From Ruminococcus sp. FC2018 (GTDB lineage Bacteria; Bacillota; Clostridia; Oscillospirales; Ruminococcaceae): a stretch of DNA of 64,000 bases. The notes beneath the pieces were generated by a model, which was given only the letters and a program-made list of their open reading frames with translations, was not told where the DNA came from and made no database searches. Below are positions 57,101 through 64,000 of the stretch, piece after piece. The first letter of the stretch is position 1; each line of letters begins with the position of its first letter. The stretch is taken from contig NZ_JHXH01000010.1 in assembly GCF_000621805.1 (NCBI RefSeq), positions 44,509 through 108,508 on the forward strand, read 5' to 3'. The position numbers and the translations under genes were made by a program.

Positions 57101-57823
57101 CTGTATGTTTACGTTGTCGATGATAGTGGAAAACGTGGTGTGACGGCAGTGGTCAGACCAGTAGGTGTCTATCATTCTTATTTCTGTGATAGTCGGATTG
57201 CGCTTTTCCGTGTCACGGAAATAATCACGGCAGAAGCGGATATCGTCCAGGTCCATTGCAAGCCCCAGCTCGCCAAGCATATCCTTCAGATCATCGTCTG
57301 TGGAATAGATGAACCCGTCGATAGTTTCCACCGTGGTGGGAATAGCGTATTTTATATCAAGCGTTTCAAAGGTCTCCAGACTTGCTTCCCTTGACTCAAC
57401 GGGGTTTATCATATAGCTCTTTATCTGAGCTACCTGTTCATCGGAGAGATTTCCGGTGACTATGTATATTCTTGCAGACCTGATAGTAGGTCTTTTTCCT
57501 CCCGTAAGCAGCGAGATACACTGTGCACAGGAATCCGCACGCTGGTCGAACTGTCCGGGCAGGTATTCGACTGCGAAAACAAACTCGTTATCTCTCAGCT
57601 GCGGCAGGTGGTCATATGTATGATCCACCGCAGGCTCCGAGAATACCACAGGTGTGGCAAGGTCAAAATCCTCTTTTGACATACCCTCGGCATCATAGCG
57701 GTTTATAACTCTGAGACCTTCAAGCTCTTCAAGCCCCAGAGCGGACTTGATATCTCCGATAAGCGATGAAGCTTCCACCGCAAATTCAGGCTTTTTTTCA
57801 ACATATATTCTGTAAACAGACAT
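54110..57823 (-). CDS. purL: phosphoribosylformylglycinamidine synthase, single-chain type
   Basis: 1237 residues from the ATG at 57823 (AAAGGGAGATGTAGCC upstream). Synthetase domains with NHPTEIEPFGGAATCLGGAIRD and GGKTGRDGCGGATGSS, and a C-terminal glutaminase with nucleophile Cys in MLGICNGFQALIKLG. Catalyses FGAR to FGAM in purine synthesis. This is the long fused form of the clostridial clade, with no separate purQ or purS. No other pur gene flanks it. Confidence 0.96.
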   Translation of the reverse strand: MSVYRIYVEKKPEFAVEASSLIGDIKSALGLEELEGLRVINRYDAEGMSKEDFDLATPVVFSEPAVDHTYDHLPQLRDNEFVFAVEYLPGQFDQRADSCAQCISLLTGGKRPTIRSARIYIVTGNLSDEQVAQIKSYMINPVESREASLETFETLDIKYAIPTTVETIDGFIYSTDDDLKDMLGELGLAMDLDDIRFCRDYFRDTEKRNPTITEIRMIDTYWSDHCRHTTFSTIIDNVNIQSDYIADTFADYVNTRKDLYAGRTDKPITLMDLACIGAKQLKKAGLLKDLDESEEINACSVKIKVDIDGVDEDWLLMFKNETHNHPTEIEPFGGAATCLGGAIRDPLSGRSYVYQAMRVTGAGNPLVPVEDTIPGKLPQRKIVVGAASGYSSYGNQIGLATGMVNEIYHPGYVAKRMEIGAVIGAAPAANVRRERPAPGDIVILLGGKTGRDGCGGATGSSKSHTLHSLEDCGAEVQKGNAPEERKLQRLFRNPDVTAMIKRCNDFGAGGVSVAIGELADGLQINLDAVPKKYDGLDGTELAISESQERMAVVIAKSDLEKFMAEADKENLEATLVAEVTAEPRLEMHWNGNTIVSLSREFLNSNGAQKHTDINIATPIFDTVTETEDTADRWCSMISNLNICSQKGLIERFDSTIGAGSVLMPFGGKYQDTPTQAMAAKIPVLHGETKTTSVMAWGFDPYLSSISPYHGAVSAVVSSVAKVVATGGKYEQCWLTFQEYFERTKNDPDRWGQPMSALLGAYKAQIALGCGSIGGKDSMSGTFEEIDVPPTLVSFAVSLSTSDKVVSQEFKKTGSKVILIKPEYDDNKLIDFDSLKAVFKKVETLIDEGKVLSCWAVSYGGVSEAIAKMAFGNRIGFKFTSDVTADELYRACYGAFVIELAQDAETNERVIGVTIEDYVVINNSYTVNLTGLYKQWADKLEPVYPVHVKEPTNKPEKYTFTSTAKLSPAIKTAKPRVLIPVFPGTNCEYDTARVFQRAGADVDTMVIRNLSMSAIRESVEAMETKIRQSQIIMLPGGFSGGDEPEGSAKFIVSFLRNPRLKDAIHELLQKRDGLMLGICNGFQALIKLGLVPYGEIVDMKPDSPTLTFNKIARHQSKMVNTRIASNKSPWLYGCEVGDIHNIAISHGEGRFVASAELIDKLAKNGQIATQYVDFDGEPTFDIQCNPNTSFEAIEGITSPDGRILGKMGHSERMGTDITKNVCGNKDQKIFESGVNYFK

Positions 57824-57911
57824 GGCTACATCTCCCTTTAAATAGATAAGAATATTATACACTATTATAATGGTTTTTGTCAACAACGCTGCGCCTTAAA
57901 ACCAAACATTT

Positions 57912-57947
57912 CACAAAAGAAAAAGACCGCACCTATGAAATGCAGCC
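57912..57947 (-). terminator. terminator of mtaB
   Basis: GGCTGC pairs with GCGGTC (two G-U) on the minus strand, then CTTTTTCTTTT. Confidence 0.6.
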
Positions 57948-57979
57948 TTTTTGTGTAGTGACAATATCAGCTGATGGGC

Positions 57980-59281
57980 TTATTCTTCCGCCTGTGCAAT
58001 ACAGAAATCGCCCTCAACTCCTGTTATGGTGACCGTTCTTGTCTGCCAGCGCCAGGAGCAGTCGTTTGTTTGTTTCACCGCAACAGGTGTGTAATTCATG
58101 GTGTAGCCTCTGTGGAAGCCGTCGCCTTTTTCTTTTTCAAAAAGCACCTTGACCTTTCTGCCTACATTTGAAAGCAGGAATTCTCTGCGGATCTGTCCGC
58201 ATACCTTTTCCAGCTGTTGTGCCCGCTGCTGCTTGACCTGCTTTTGCACCTGTCCGTCAAACTTTTCCGCAGCGGTGCCCTTTCTCACCGAGTAGGGGAA
58301 AATATGCACCCTCTCAAAACCTATCTCTTTTACAAACTCCATCGTCTGCATGAAATCCTCGTCCGTTTCTCCGGCAAAGCCCACCATTACATCCGTTGTT
58401 ATAACGCAGTCGGGGAAAGCCCTGCGGAGCTTGAGGCAAAGCTCTTTGTACTGTGCGCAGGTATATTTTCTGTTCATCTTCTTCAAGGTCTTGTCGCAGC
58501 CGCTCTGAAGAGAAAGATGAAACTGCGGACAAAGCTTTTCAAGCCTGCTCATCAGCTCAATATCCTCATCAAGGAGCATTTCCGGCTCCATTGAGCTTAA
58601 ACGCACCCTTTCTATCCCCTGTACCTCACAAGCAGCTTCCACCGCATCGACCAGCCGTGTGCCGTCGACAAAGTCCTTGCCGTAGCAGCAAAGGTTTATA
58701 CCCGTAAGCACCACTTCCTTATATCCGCCCCGGGCAAGTCCCTGTACCTCTTTTTTCAGTTCATCAATGGGCTTTGAGCGGATATGTCCCCTTGCGTAGG
58801 GGATTATGCAGTATGAACAGTACTGGTCACAGCCGTCCTGTATCTTGACGTATGCCCTTGTTTTAGCCGCAGACGGCTTGTTTTCCATGGGCTGGAAAGC
58901 CTCTCCCTTTTCATGCTTTCCGATTCGGATTATAGGCTTTTTGTCACGCAGATACTCCTGTATGAGCAGGGGTATCTCCTGTTTTGATGTGCCGGTGATA
59001 ATGTGGCAGCCGTCAAGCTCATGGGCTTTTTCGGGGAATGCTTGAGCAAAACACCCGGTAACGACGATCATACTGTCGGGTGCGGCTCTCTTTATCCTGT
59101 GCAGCAGCTGCTTGAACTTGCTGTCGGAGCGGGCAGTAACGGTGCAGGTGTTGATAATGCAGATGTCTGCACAGCCGGGTTCATTTACCGTCTCATAGCC
59201 CTGTGAGCTGAGCTTTTGCCGCAGGTTTTCCGTTTCGTACTGGTTTACCTTGCAGCCGAAGGTGTAGTAATATATCTTCAT
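57980..59281 (-). CDS. mtaB: tRNA t6A37 methylthiotransferase MtaB
   Basis: 433 residues: N-terminal UPF0004 domain with Cys ligands (FGCKVNQYE, INTCTV, GCFAQ), radical SAM domain with CDQYCSYCIIPYARG, and a C-terminal TRAM domain. Converts t6A37 to ms2t6A37 in tRNA. ATG after AAGGAAATT. Monocistronic. Confidence 0.94.
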   Translation of the reverse strand: MKIYYYTFGCKVNQYETENLRQKLSSQGYETVNEPGCADICIINTCTVTARSDSKFKQLLHRIKRAAPDSMIVVTGCFAQAFPEKAHELDGCHIITGTSKQEIPLLIQEYLRDKKPIIRIGKHEKGEAFQPMENKPSAAKTRAYVKIQDGCDQYCSYCIIPYARGHIRSKPIDELKKEVQGLARGGYKEVVLTGINLCCYGKDFVDGTRLVDAVEAACEVQGIERVRLSSMEPEMLLDEDIELMSRLEKLCPQFHLSLQSGCDKTLKKMNRKYTCAQYKELCLKLRRAFPDCVITTDVMVGFAGETDEDFMQTMEFVKEIGFERVHIFPYSVRKGTAAEKFDGQVQKQVKQQRAQQLEKVCGQIRREFLLSNVGRKVKVLFEKEKGDGFHRGYTMNYTPVAVKQTNDCSWRWQTRTVTITGVEGDFCIAQAEE

Positions 59282-59415
59282 ATGGCAATTTCCTTAAAAT
59301 CGACAATGTGCACAAATTAGACACAATTTGATTGTGCAAAGTGCATATATTTAATTGGCGTGTTTTGTTACCTTTGAGTATTGTACCATATTTTATTTTT
59401 TTTTGCAAATTTTCA

Positions 59416-59443
59416 TTGACAAACGCAAAAAGGTGCGTATAAT
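59416..59443 (+). promoter_or_regulatory. promoter of the first HPr-like gene
   Basis: TTGACA (59416-59421) and TATAAT (59438-59443), spacer 16 bp. Confidence 0.8.
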
Positions 59444-59528
59444 GGGAGTTGCAGGAACACAAAGGGCCTGCGGAAAGTAAAATGAATTAAGACGAAAGTC
59501 GAAAAAACAGTTTAAGGAGGAACGGTTT

Positions 59529-59759
59529 ATGAAAAAGACAATGGTAATGTTGGATTCCATCTCAGCGGTTAAGGATTTTGTCAGCATCGTATCAGCTTAC
59601 GATTATGACGTGGATCTCGCTTCTGGCAGATACGCAGTAGATGCAAAATCTATCATGGGTATCTTCAGTCTTGATCTGTCCAAGCCGATCCAGCTTACAG
59701 CTCACACAGATGATGCAGACAAGTTCTTTACGGATATCGCAAAGTACATTGTAGGCTAA
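59529..59759 (+). CDS. HPr-like protein lacking His15 (Crh-like)
   Basis: 76 residues. AKSIMGIFSLD around Ser41 is almost identical to the Ser46 region of HPr (KSIMGVMSLG), the target of HPr kinase. The position aligned with His15 is Ser10, and no GIHARPA motif exists, so it cannot carry PTS phosphate. This is the pattern of B. subtilis Crh, a regulatory partner of CcpA, but the sequence is distinct. Strong promoter and AAGGAGGAACGG ribosome site suggest high expression. Followed by the structured RNA candidate. Confidence 0.88.
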   Translation: MKKTMVMLDSISAVKDFVSIVSAYDYDVDLASGRYAVDAKSIMGIFSLDLSKPIQLTAHTDDADKFFTDIAKYIVG

Positions 59760-59769
59760 GCTGAGGCAA

Positions 59770-59925
59770 CTGTGAACGATGCTGCATATAATAAGGCATC
59801 AAGACTTTCAGCGCAAAGAAAGTGCGCATGAAATGCTTTGGGCGAAAGCCCTGTTCGCTGAAAAAAACGGGAAAGACCCGCAGGATAATCGGGACCGGCT
59901 TGTGTTAAAAACAAGCCGGTCTTGC
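59770..59925 (+). ncRNA. candidate structured RNA, unidentified
   Basis: Helices visible by eye: GATGC/GCATC (59778-59800); TTCAGCG/CGCTGAA (59807-59862) enclosing CAAAG/CTTTG and GGGC-GAAA-GCCC (59840-59851); CGGG/CCCG (59868-59880); and a terminator-like GACCGGCTTGT/ACAAGCCGGTC (59893-59921). GNRA-type loop GAAA. It does not match riboswitch classes I know. It may be the 3' region of the HPr-like mRNA or an independent small RNA. Confidence 0.4.
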
Positions 59926-60127
59926 ATTTAAAAGACGGGTACCCGTAAAATAAGTGAAAAAACGTGGAAAAACCACGCTTGTGCAAAATGAACAAGAGAA
60001 AGAGCTTGTTTTTGGCTCTCGTAGTGCATGAATTTCTTTATTGTTAAACGGTTTTAATTAATAGTAAACATATTCGACAAATTGACAAGTCGAAGTTGTA
60101 CAAAGAAACAAAAAATTCATAGAAATA

Positions 60128-60157
60128 TTGACATTTCTTATTATTTTGTGCTACAAT
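60128..60157 (+). promoter_or_regulatory. promoter of the second HPr-like gene
   Basis: TTGACA (60128-60133) and TACAAT (60152-60157), spacer 18 bp. Confidence 0.75.
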
Positions 60158-60274
60158 ATAGACAATTTCAGATGTTATTTTTGGTTGATTTGTCAAGTCG
60201 ATAGAATGGACCGTTGAAAGGGAAAATCTAAAAGCTGTGTGAGAGAGTCAATTTCAGGCAAAGGAGGAACAACT

Positions 60275-60505
60275 ATGAAAGCGTATATCAAACTCGATTC
60301 ATTTCAGGACATTATGAGACTTAACGATGTGGCAAGAAGCTGCGACTACGATATGTTTATCGAAAGTGGCGCTATCAGGGTTAATCCTAAGTCTGTTATG
60401 GGTATTTTCAGCATAGGCACCAAGAAAGTAGTGCTGCTGACAACACGTGATAACGACAGAGCTGCATTTCTGGAGAAATTCGGAAGCTTTATAAATGAGG
60501 GTTGA
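60275..60505 (+). CDS. second HPr-like protein lacking His15
   Basis: 76 residues from the ATG at 60275 (AAAGGAGGAAC upstream). NPKSVMGIFSIG around Ser40 matches the HPr Ser46 region. The His15 position is Ser9, the same replacement as in the neighbour at 59529, with which it shares the LDS...CDYD/YDYD spacing, so the two are paralogues. Ends before a clear terminator. Confidence 0.86.
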   Translation: MKAYIKLDSFQDIMRLNDVARSCDYDMFIESGAIRVNPKSVMGIFSIGTKKVVLLTTRDNDRAAFLEKFGSFINEG

Positions 60506-60532
60506 TCATAGGAATCAAGGAAAATAAAGATT

Positions 60533-60568
60533 GAGGCTGCTGCGCAAGGCGACAGCCTCTGTTTTTTT
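60533..60568 (+). terminator. terminator of the second HPr-like gene
   Basis: Stem GAGGCTG / CAGCCTC (60533-60539, 60553-60559), then TGTTTTTTT. Confidence 0.85.
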
Positions 60569-60614
60569 GCGGTAAAAAAGATTGTAAAAACGGCTGTAAA
60601 ACACCTGTTAGTCA

Positions 60615-60643
60615 TTGACAAATCACTGATTTTGTAGTAAAAT
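60615..60643 (+). promoter_or_regulatory. promoter of the zinc-ribbon/DUF4234 gene
   Basis: TTGACA (60615-60620) and TAAAAT (60638-60643), spacer 17 bp. Confidence 0.75.
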
Positions 60644-60701
60644 AACCGTAACCGATATGTGGTGTTATCACAACGGAAAAAAATTAAAGGAGCGTTTTAT
60701 T

Positions 60702-61145
60702 ATGAAATGTTTTTCTTGCGGAGCAGACAATCAGGACGGAGCTGCTAATTGCCAGGCTTGCGGAGCACCTCTGAACCAGAGACCACAGTTCAATTTGCAG
60801 AAAAGAGATATAGCCAAGGCTATCATCTTTTCTATCATTACCCTGGGTATCTATGCTTTGTACTGGTTTGTAAAGATGAACGACGAAGTTAATCAGTCCA
60901 TCGGCAACCCTAACGATACACCGGGTGTAACAGCTCTTATCCTTACCATCGTAACGTGTGGTATCTATGGAATCTACTGGGCTTACAAGAAGGGTGAGGT
61001 AGTTGATAACTATTACGCAAACAAGGGTATGCCAAAGCCTAACAATGCAGTTATATATCTTGTGCTTTGCCTTTTCGGTCTGAGCATCGTAACATATGCT
61101 TTGCTCCAGAATGAGCTTAACAAAGCAGCAGAAGGTGCGATCTGA
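60702..61145 (+). CDS. zinc-ribbon DUF4234 membrane protein
   Basis: 147 residues from the ATG at 60702 (AAAGGAG upstream). Zinc ribbon CFSCG...CQACG (3-21), then DUF4234 with two related halves RDIAKAIIFSIITLGIYALYWF and TALILTIVTCGIYGIYWAY, and a third helix. Function unknown. Probably co-transcribed with the DUF2752 gene. Confidence 0.85.
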   Translation: MKCFSCGADNQDGAANCQACGAPLNQRPQFNLQKRDIAKAIIFSIITLGIYALYWFVKMNDEVNQSIGNPNDTPGVTALILTIVTCGIYGIYWAYKKGEVVDNYYANKGMPKPNNAVIYLVLCLFGLSIVTYALLQNELNKAAEGAI

Positions 61146-61515
61146 TAATCTGAGAAAGACTATACTCAGGCGCTATCTGATTGCGTTTGCGATCCTTGTC
61201 GGGTATTATGCCGAGATAAAGCTGATCGGATTTGAATTGAAATGTCCCTTCAGGGCGATCACAGGGCTGCGTTGTCCCGGATGCGGGATAACCAGAATGT
61301 TTCTGCACATCGGTCACGGGGAATTTCTCGCTGCGTTTGAGTGCAATCAGGTGCTGTTTTTCATGGTTCCGCTGCTGGCGGCGGGAGCCGTGGTCAAGGT
61401 TGTATTCAAGCCTGATCTTCTCATGCCCCGGAGCCGTTTCTACCGTGTGACAGCTTTGATCTGTCTGGTGATACTGCTTGCGTTCGGAGTGCTTAGAAAC
61501 GTATTTGACTTTTAA
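61135..61515 (+). CDS. DUF2752 membrane protein
   Basis: About 126 residues, three membrane segments. Signature CPFRAITGLRCPGCGITRM followed by HGEFLAAFECNQ is DUF2752. The start is uncertain: a GTG at 61135 gives an 11 bp overlap with the previous gene, while an ATG at 61111 is also in frame; neither has a strong ribosome site, so coupling is likely. Function unknown. Confidence 0.8.
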   Translation: MRSDNLRKTILRRYLIAFAILVGYYAEIKLIGFELKCPFRAITGLRCPGCGITRMFLHIGHGEFLAAFECNQVLFFMVPLLAAGAVVKVVFKPDLLMPRSRFYRVTALICLVILLAFGVLRNVFDF

Positions 61516-61554
61516 AGACAAGGCGCATGGTGAAAGTCGAAAGATGATTATAAT

Positions 61555-61589
61555 AAAACTCCTATGGTTTTTTTCCATAGGAGTTTTTT
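61555..61589. terminator. bidirectional terminator
   Basis: Stem AAACTCCTATGG / CCATAGGAGTTTT, T-runs both ways. Confidence 0.85.
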
Positions 61590-62386
61590 CATATACTGCG
61601 TATGTAGTGAAACAGGTATTGCTGTGCAATGCCTTCAAGTCCTTTTGTACATTCAGGCAAGCCGTTGGGATACCACCGGGACATAACACGCTTTACCCAA
61701 ACATCCTTTGGAAATGCGTCAAGGCGGTAAAACCCAAAAAGAAGGGCACAATCGGCAACTTTAGGTCCCACTCCCTTTATGGTCATAAGAACATTTCGTG
61801 CATCGTCAAGTGGAATGGTACGCAGGGCTTCAAAGTCTATGCTTCCGTCAAGCACCTTTGAGATAGCGTCAACAAGGTATTTTGCACGAAAGCCCGACCG
61901 CAGATAGGAAAGGCTGTCAACGGTCTCGTTTTTCATGTCAACGGCGCAGGGGTAGCCGTCGTAATGCTGGCAAAGCCGCCCGATTATGCCCTTGATGCGG
62001 GGAATATTATTGTTCTGGCTGATTATGAACGAGGAAAGTGCTTCCCAGCTGTCCTGCTTCAGGATACGGATGCCGCCTGCGAACTCACAGGCTTTTGAAA
62101 GGGTATCGTCCGAAGAAAACCTGCGCTTTATCTCGCCATAGTCGGTGGAAAGGTCAAAATAGTCCGCCCATATTTCCAGAAAGTCTTGTTCGCTTGTGTC
62201 ATGGAGCCTGAACAGGTCGCTGCCGTTTTCACAGCTTATGGTAAGCTGCCGGTTAAGAAAAGCTCCGTGGTAGGCGTTGTCTGCAATCTTTTCCCAGCGG
62301 AAAGCCTGCCCGCAGTCAAGGGTATCGTCAAGAGCAAAGTCACTTTGACGCAGCAGAATATCTTTTCCGTCTTTTTTGTAATCCAT
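61589..62386 (-). CDS. 8-oxoguanine DNA glycosylase, OGG1 type
   Basis: 265 residues: N-terminal OGG_N-like domain (FALDDTLDCGQAFRW) and helix-hairpin-helix GPD core with catalytic Lys in IKGVGPKVADCALL and Asp in DAFPKDVWVKR. Bifunctional base-excision enzyme for oxidised guanine. ATG after AAGGAG. Divergent from the next gene, whose promoter overlaps this gene's upstream region. Confidence 0.93.
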   Translation of the reverse strand: MDYKKDGKDILLRQSDFALDDTLDCGQAFRWEKIADNAYHGAFLNRQLTISCENGSDLFRLHDTSEQDFLEIWADYFDLSTDYGEIKRRFSSDDTLSKACEFAGGIRILKQDSWEALSSFIISQNNNIPRIKGIIGRLCQHYDGYPCAVDMKNETVDSLSYLRSGFRAKYLVDAISKVLDGSIDFEALRTIPLDDARNVLMTIKGVGPKVADCALLFGFYRLDAFPKDVWVKRVMSRWYPNGLPECTKGLEGIAQQYLFHYIRSI

Positions 62387-62397
62387 ATAAAAACTCC

Positions 62398-62426
62398 TTG
62401 AAATAATAGCTTTAATACATTATAAT
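62398..62426 (+). promoter_or_regulatory. promoter of the DUF6062-like gene
   Basis: TTGAAA (62398-62403), TATAAT (62421-62426), spacer 17 bp. Confidence 0.75.
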
Positions 62427-62464
62427 ATAAAAAAACAGATTTTTCAACAAGGGGGAAGCTTTTT

Positions 62465-63145
62465 ATGAGAGAAAGCATACTGACCATACCTGTAACAGAC
62501 ATTTTTGAGCCCAAATGCGGATGTCCCATCTGCCGGCTGAGAGATATGCTTGAAAGCAGAACGGTGGAGTACATAATGGGTGCGGCAATGATGGAGCCGG
62601 ATGTGCGGATAGAGACCAACAAACTGGGGTTTTGCCACCTGCACTTCGAGCAGATGCGGGCGTGCAAGAACAGACTTTCCCTTGCGCTTATGATACAGAC
62701 GCATTTGCAGCATTTGCAAGGGGAACTGTCAAAAAAGAGCCTGTTTTATGGCAAGGGTGCAAAGCGCAGGACCGTATCCGCTGTGAACGAAAGCTGCTTC
62801 GTTTGCTCGAAAATAGAGTGGGGAATGAGCAGGATAATGCGGACGCTGTTTGAAATGTATGAGCAGCAGGAGGAATTCCGCAAGCTGTTTGAGGATCAGC
62901 AGATGCTTTGCCTGCCACATTATCAGCTGCTCACGGAAATGATGGACGACAGTCTTGATAAAAAGCAGCACAAACGCTTCTCCCAAACCTGCGAACAGCT
63001 GCTGAGCAAGTATCTGGACGAGCTGGAGGCGGATGTTTCACACTTCTGCAAGATGTACGATTACAGAAACACCGGTGCAAACGCAGACTGGGGCAACTCA
63101 AAGGACTCGGTAGAGCGTGCCATAAAATTCCTGACCACACGATAG
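62465..63145 (+). CDS. DUF6062-type Cys-rich protein
   Basis: 226 residues, soluble, mostly helical. Two similar modules each have C-x2-C followed by C-x2-H: CPIC (about 20) with FCHLH (about 58), and CFVC with CLPHY. This would suit two metal sites or one shared cluster. The family has no known function. ATG after AAGGGGGAAGC. Confidence 0.82.
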   Translation: MRESILTIPVTDIFEPKCGCPICRLRDMLESRTVEYIMGAAMMEPDVRIETNKLGFCHLHFEQMRACKNRLSLALMIQTHLQHLQGELSKKSLFYGKGAKRRTVSAVNESCFVCSKIEWGMSRIMRTLFEMYEQQEEFRKLFEDQQMLCLPHYQLLTEMMDDSLDKKQHKRFSQTCEQLLSKYLDELEADVSHFCKMYDYRNTGANADWGNSKDSVERAIKFLTTR

Positions 63146-63659
63146 TTTTCGTTTATTTTCGTCAAGTGTTTTTGTGAATGTTTATTTTCGCCGGATTTGT
63201 ATAAAAGTACAAAAAAATGTACATAATCTGCTTGACGGTCACAGTATTGTCATACGGGCAGGTAAGTGTCCGCTTTTTTGGACAAATCAAAAATAATTGT
63301 AAATTTTTCTCCAAACAAAATCATATTCTCAGCAAAAGTCGATAGATAAACAGCCTGCTTGTCAAGTGTAAAAAAACATACTTTTGAATTAACGGTTTGT
63401 TCATAGTTGTAGGCGCATTTTATTACAGTAATTGACAGTTTTCGACGTTTTTTATCAGCCGAAAGGTGAAAAAACCGGTTTTCAACAACCGCCAAATGCT
63501 TAAAACTATGCTCTTTTTCAAAGATTTCAACGGGTTTTTCAACATTAACCAGTAGCCGGAATGTTGAAAACTACCTTGTTTTCAACAAGAAAGTTGAAAA
63601 TGTTGAAAACATAGGGCTGAAATTTACATATAATGGAATATATGTGCAAATCTTAGAAA
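63146..63659. other. 514 bp spacer with GTTGAAAAC repeats
   Basis: No convincing gene; an 81-codon minus-strand frame lacks a ribosome site. It has hairpins GTACA/TGTAC (63207-63222) and GTCC/GGAC (about 63270), and at 63478-63610 a cluster of GTTTTCAAC/GTTGAAAAC motifs (separate entry). Confidence 0.6.
63478..63610. repeat. cluster of GTTGAAAAC motifs in both directions
   Basis: Exact GTTTTCAAC at 63478 and 63578, exact GTTGAAAAC at 63563 and 63602, and one-mismatch copies at 63523, 63535 and 63593. Seven sites in 133 bp, just upstream of the -10 box (TATAAT at 63629) of the next gene, so a regulator-binding array is possible. Confidence 0.6.
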
Positions 63660-63959
63660 ATGGAGCGGATTTTGAAAATGATCAAAGGTGTAAATAAACA
63701 AATCATTGAGATTAGATGTCCAAAAGATGAACGGTTTGAAAAGATTTTGTTGTTTGTTAATGCCAATCAAGGGGGGATATCCAGGGGCGAAACAGACGAA
63801 AAAGCGAAATGCATTGCGAAAAGTTTTCTTGCCGGAAAAAATACCCACCACGGTGCTGCGGCAATGAAAAGTGTGGTCAAAAAACATAGCGGTGCTATTG
63901 GTTTGTCTGCCGCAGGTGTTGCTTTGACTGCCCTTTGCTTAATCCTTATCTTTTTCTGA
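63660..63959 (+). CDS. small tail-anchored protein, unknown function
   Basis: 99 residues if read from the ATG at 63660. Later starts at the TTG 63672 or ATG 63678 fit GGAG at 63662 better. A soluble basic part (KQIIEIRCPKDERFEKILLFV) and one C-terminal membrane helix (SAAGVALTALCLILIFF) suggest a tail-anchored protein. No family recognised. Confidence 0.6.
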   Translation: MERILKMIKGVNKQIIEIRCPKDERFEKILLFVNANQGGISRGETDEKAKCIAKSFLAGKNTHHGAAAMKSVVKKHSGAIGLSAAGVALTALCLILIFF

Positions 63960-63964
63960 ATGCA

Positions 63965-64000
63965 TAAATCAGAATTTATCATCATACGCATGGTGAATAC
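63965..64000. mobile_element. start of a second copy of the 449 bp element, cut by window end
   Basis: 36 bases identical to 24527-24562, including the inverted terminal repeat TAAATCAGAATTTA. It begins five bases after the stop codon of the small gene, as the first copy begins at a stop codon. Confidence 0.8.

Larger units (their letters stand above)
59760..60274 (+). other. 515 bp spacer between the two HPr-like genes
   Basis: No gene seen. 59770-59925 can fold into several helices (see ncRNA entry). Further on come ACGGGTACCCGT (59935-59946), CGTGG/CCACG (59963-59977), a TCGAC/GTCGA inverted pair around 60074-60093, the promoter at 60128-60157 and a related CAAGTCGA motif at 60194-60201. 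Confidence 0.65.

Noticed and set aside
59770..59925. cyclic-di-GMP riboswitch or tRNA
   Set aside because: The conserved GEMM-I core is missing and the helices do not form a cloverleaf with T-loop.
63250..63495. 81-codon minus-strand frame
   Set aside because: No ribosome site and no recognisable protein features; lies in the AT-rich motif region.

Overview
The window reads as a chromosomal segment of a low-to-mid GC Firmicute. It is most likely a Ruminococcus-type member of the Oscillospiraceae; this is inferred from gene content and style, as no 16S gene is present. Supporting signs are the str-type operon (rpsL, rpsG, fusA, tuf), the MurT/GatD lipid II amidation pair, the sporulation genes spoVAD and spoVAE, the SRP RNA-dnaX-YbaB-recR cluster, strong AGGAGG ribosome sites, frequent TTG and GTG starts, and sigma-A promoters with 16-18 bp spacers.

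Layout. 1-6500: rubredoxin, then two divergent cyclic-di-GMP genes, one a membrane GGDEF/EAL protein and one a soluble sugar-sensor-like/EAL/beta-helix fusion. 6500-17900: a zinc-ribbon protein, flavodoxin, murT-gatD, a calcium-type P-ATPase, a predicted heavy-metal/manganese exporter near a DtxR/MntR regulator, an HPr, spoVAD-spoVAE, queH and a hemolysin III homologue. 18000-27300: an OmpR-type two-component pair, small secreted proteins, phosphohexomutase, a lipase-like hydrolase, a 449 bp terminal-inverted-repeat element, the ComM-like ATPase and an LRR lipoprotein. 27900-40200: rpoB-rpoC, rpsL, rpsG, fusA, tuf. 40300-46400: an ABC ATPase without a permease, tRNA-Leu, a CheY-like/MshEN-CheX-like pair, SRP RNA, dnaX, YbaB, recR. 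46400-64000: a hairpin-rich repeat element, tadA, a CPBP-family protein lacking its catalytic residues, ispE with an aminotransferase and an Lrp regulator, purL, mtaB, two HPr-like proteins without the active-site histidine, small membrane proteins, an OGG-type glycosylase, a DUF6062-type protein and the start of a second copy of the 449 bp element.

Genes that may work together. Three proteins point to cyclic-di-GMP: two EAL proteins with intact catalytic residues, and a protein with four MshEN-type motifs at an exact 29-residue period joined to a CheX-like phosphatase domain and encoded directly behind a CheY-like receiver. The three HPr-family genes split the two classical phosphorylation sites: the one with His15 has Lys at the Ser46 position, while the two with the Ser46 motif lack His15. 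Housekeeping regions look ordinary, except for Pro at the RpoB position matching E. coli Gln513, a site tied to rifampicin resistance.

The most promising candidates for something undescribed are the EAL/beta-helix fusion, the MshEN-CheX/CheY pair, the HPr set, the two repeat-element families and the structured non-coding stretch at 59770-59925. All functional links are inferences from sequence read by eye.
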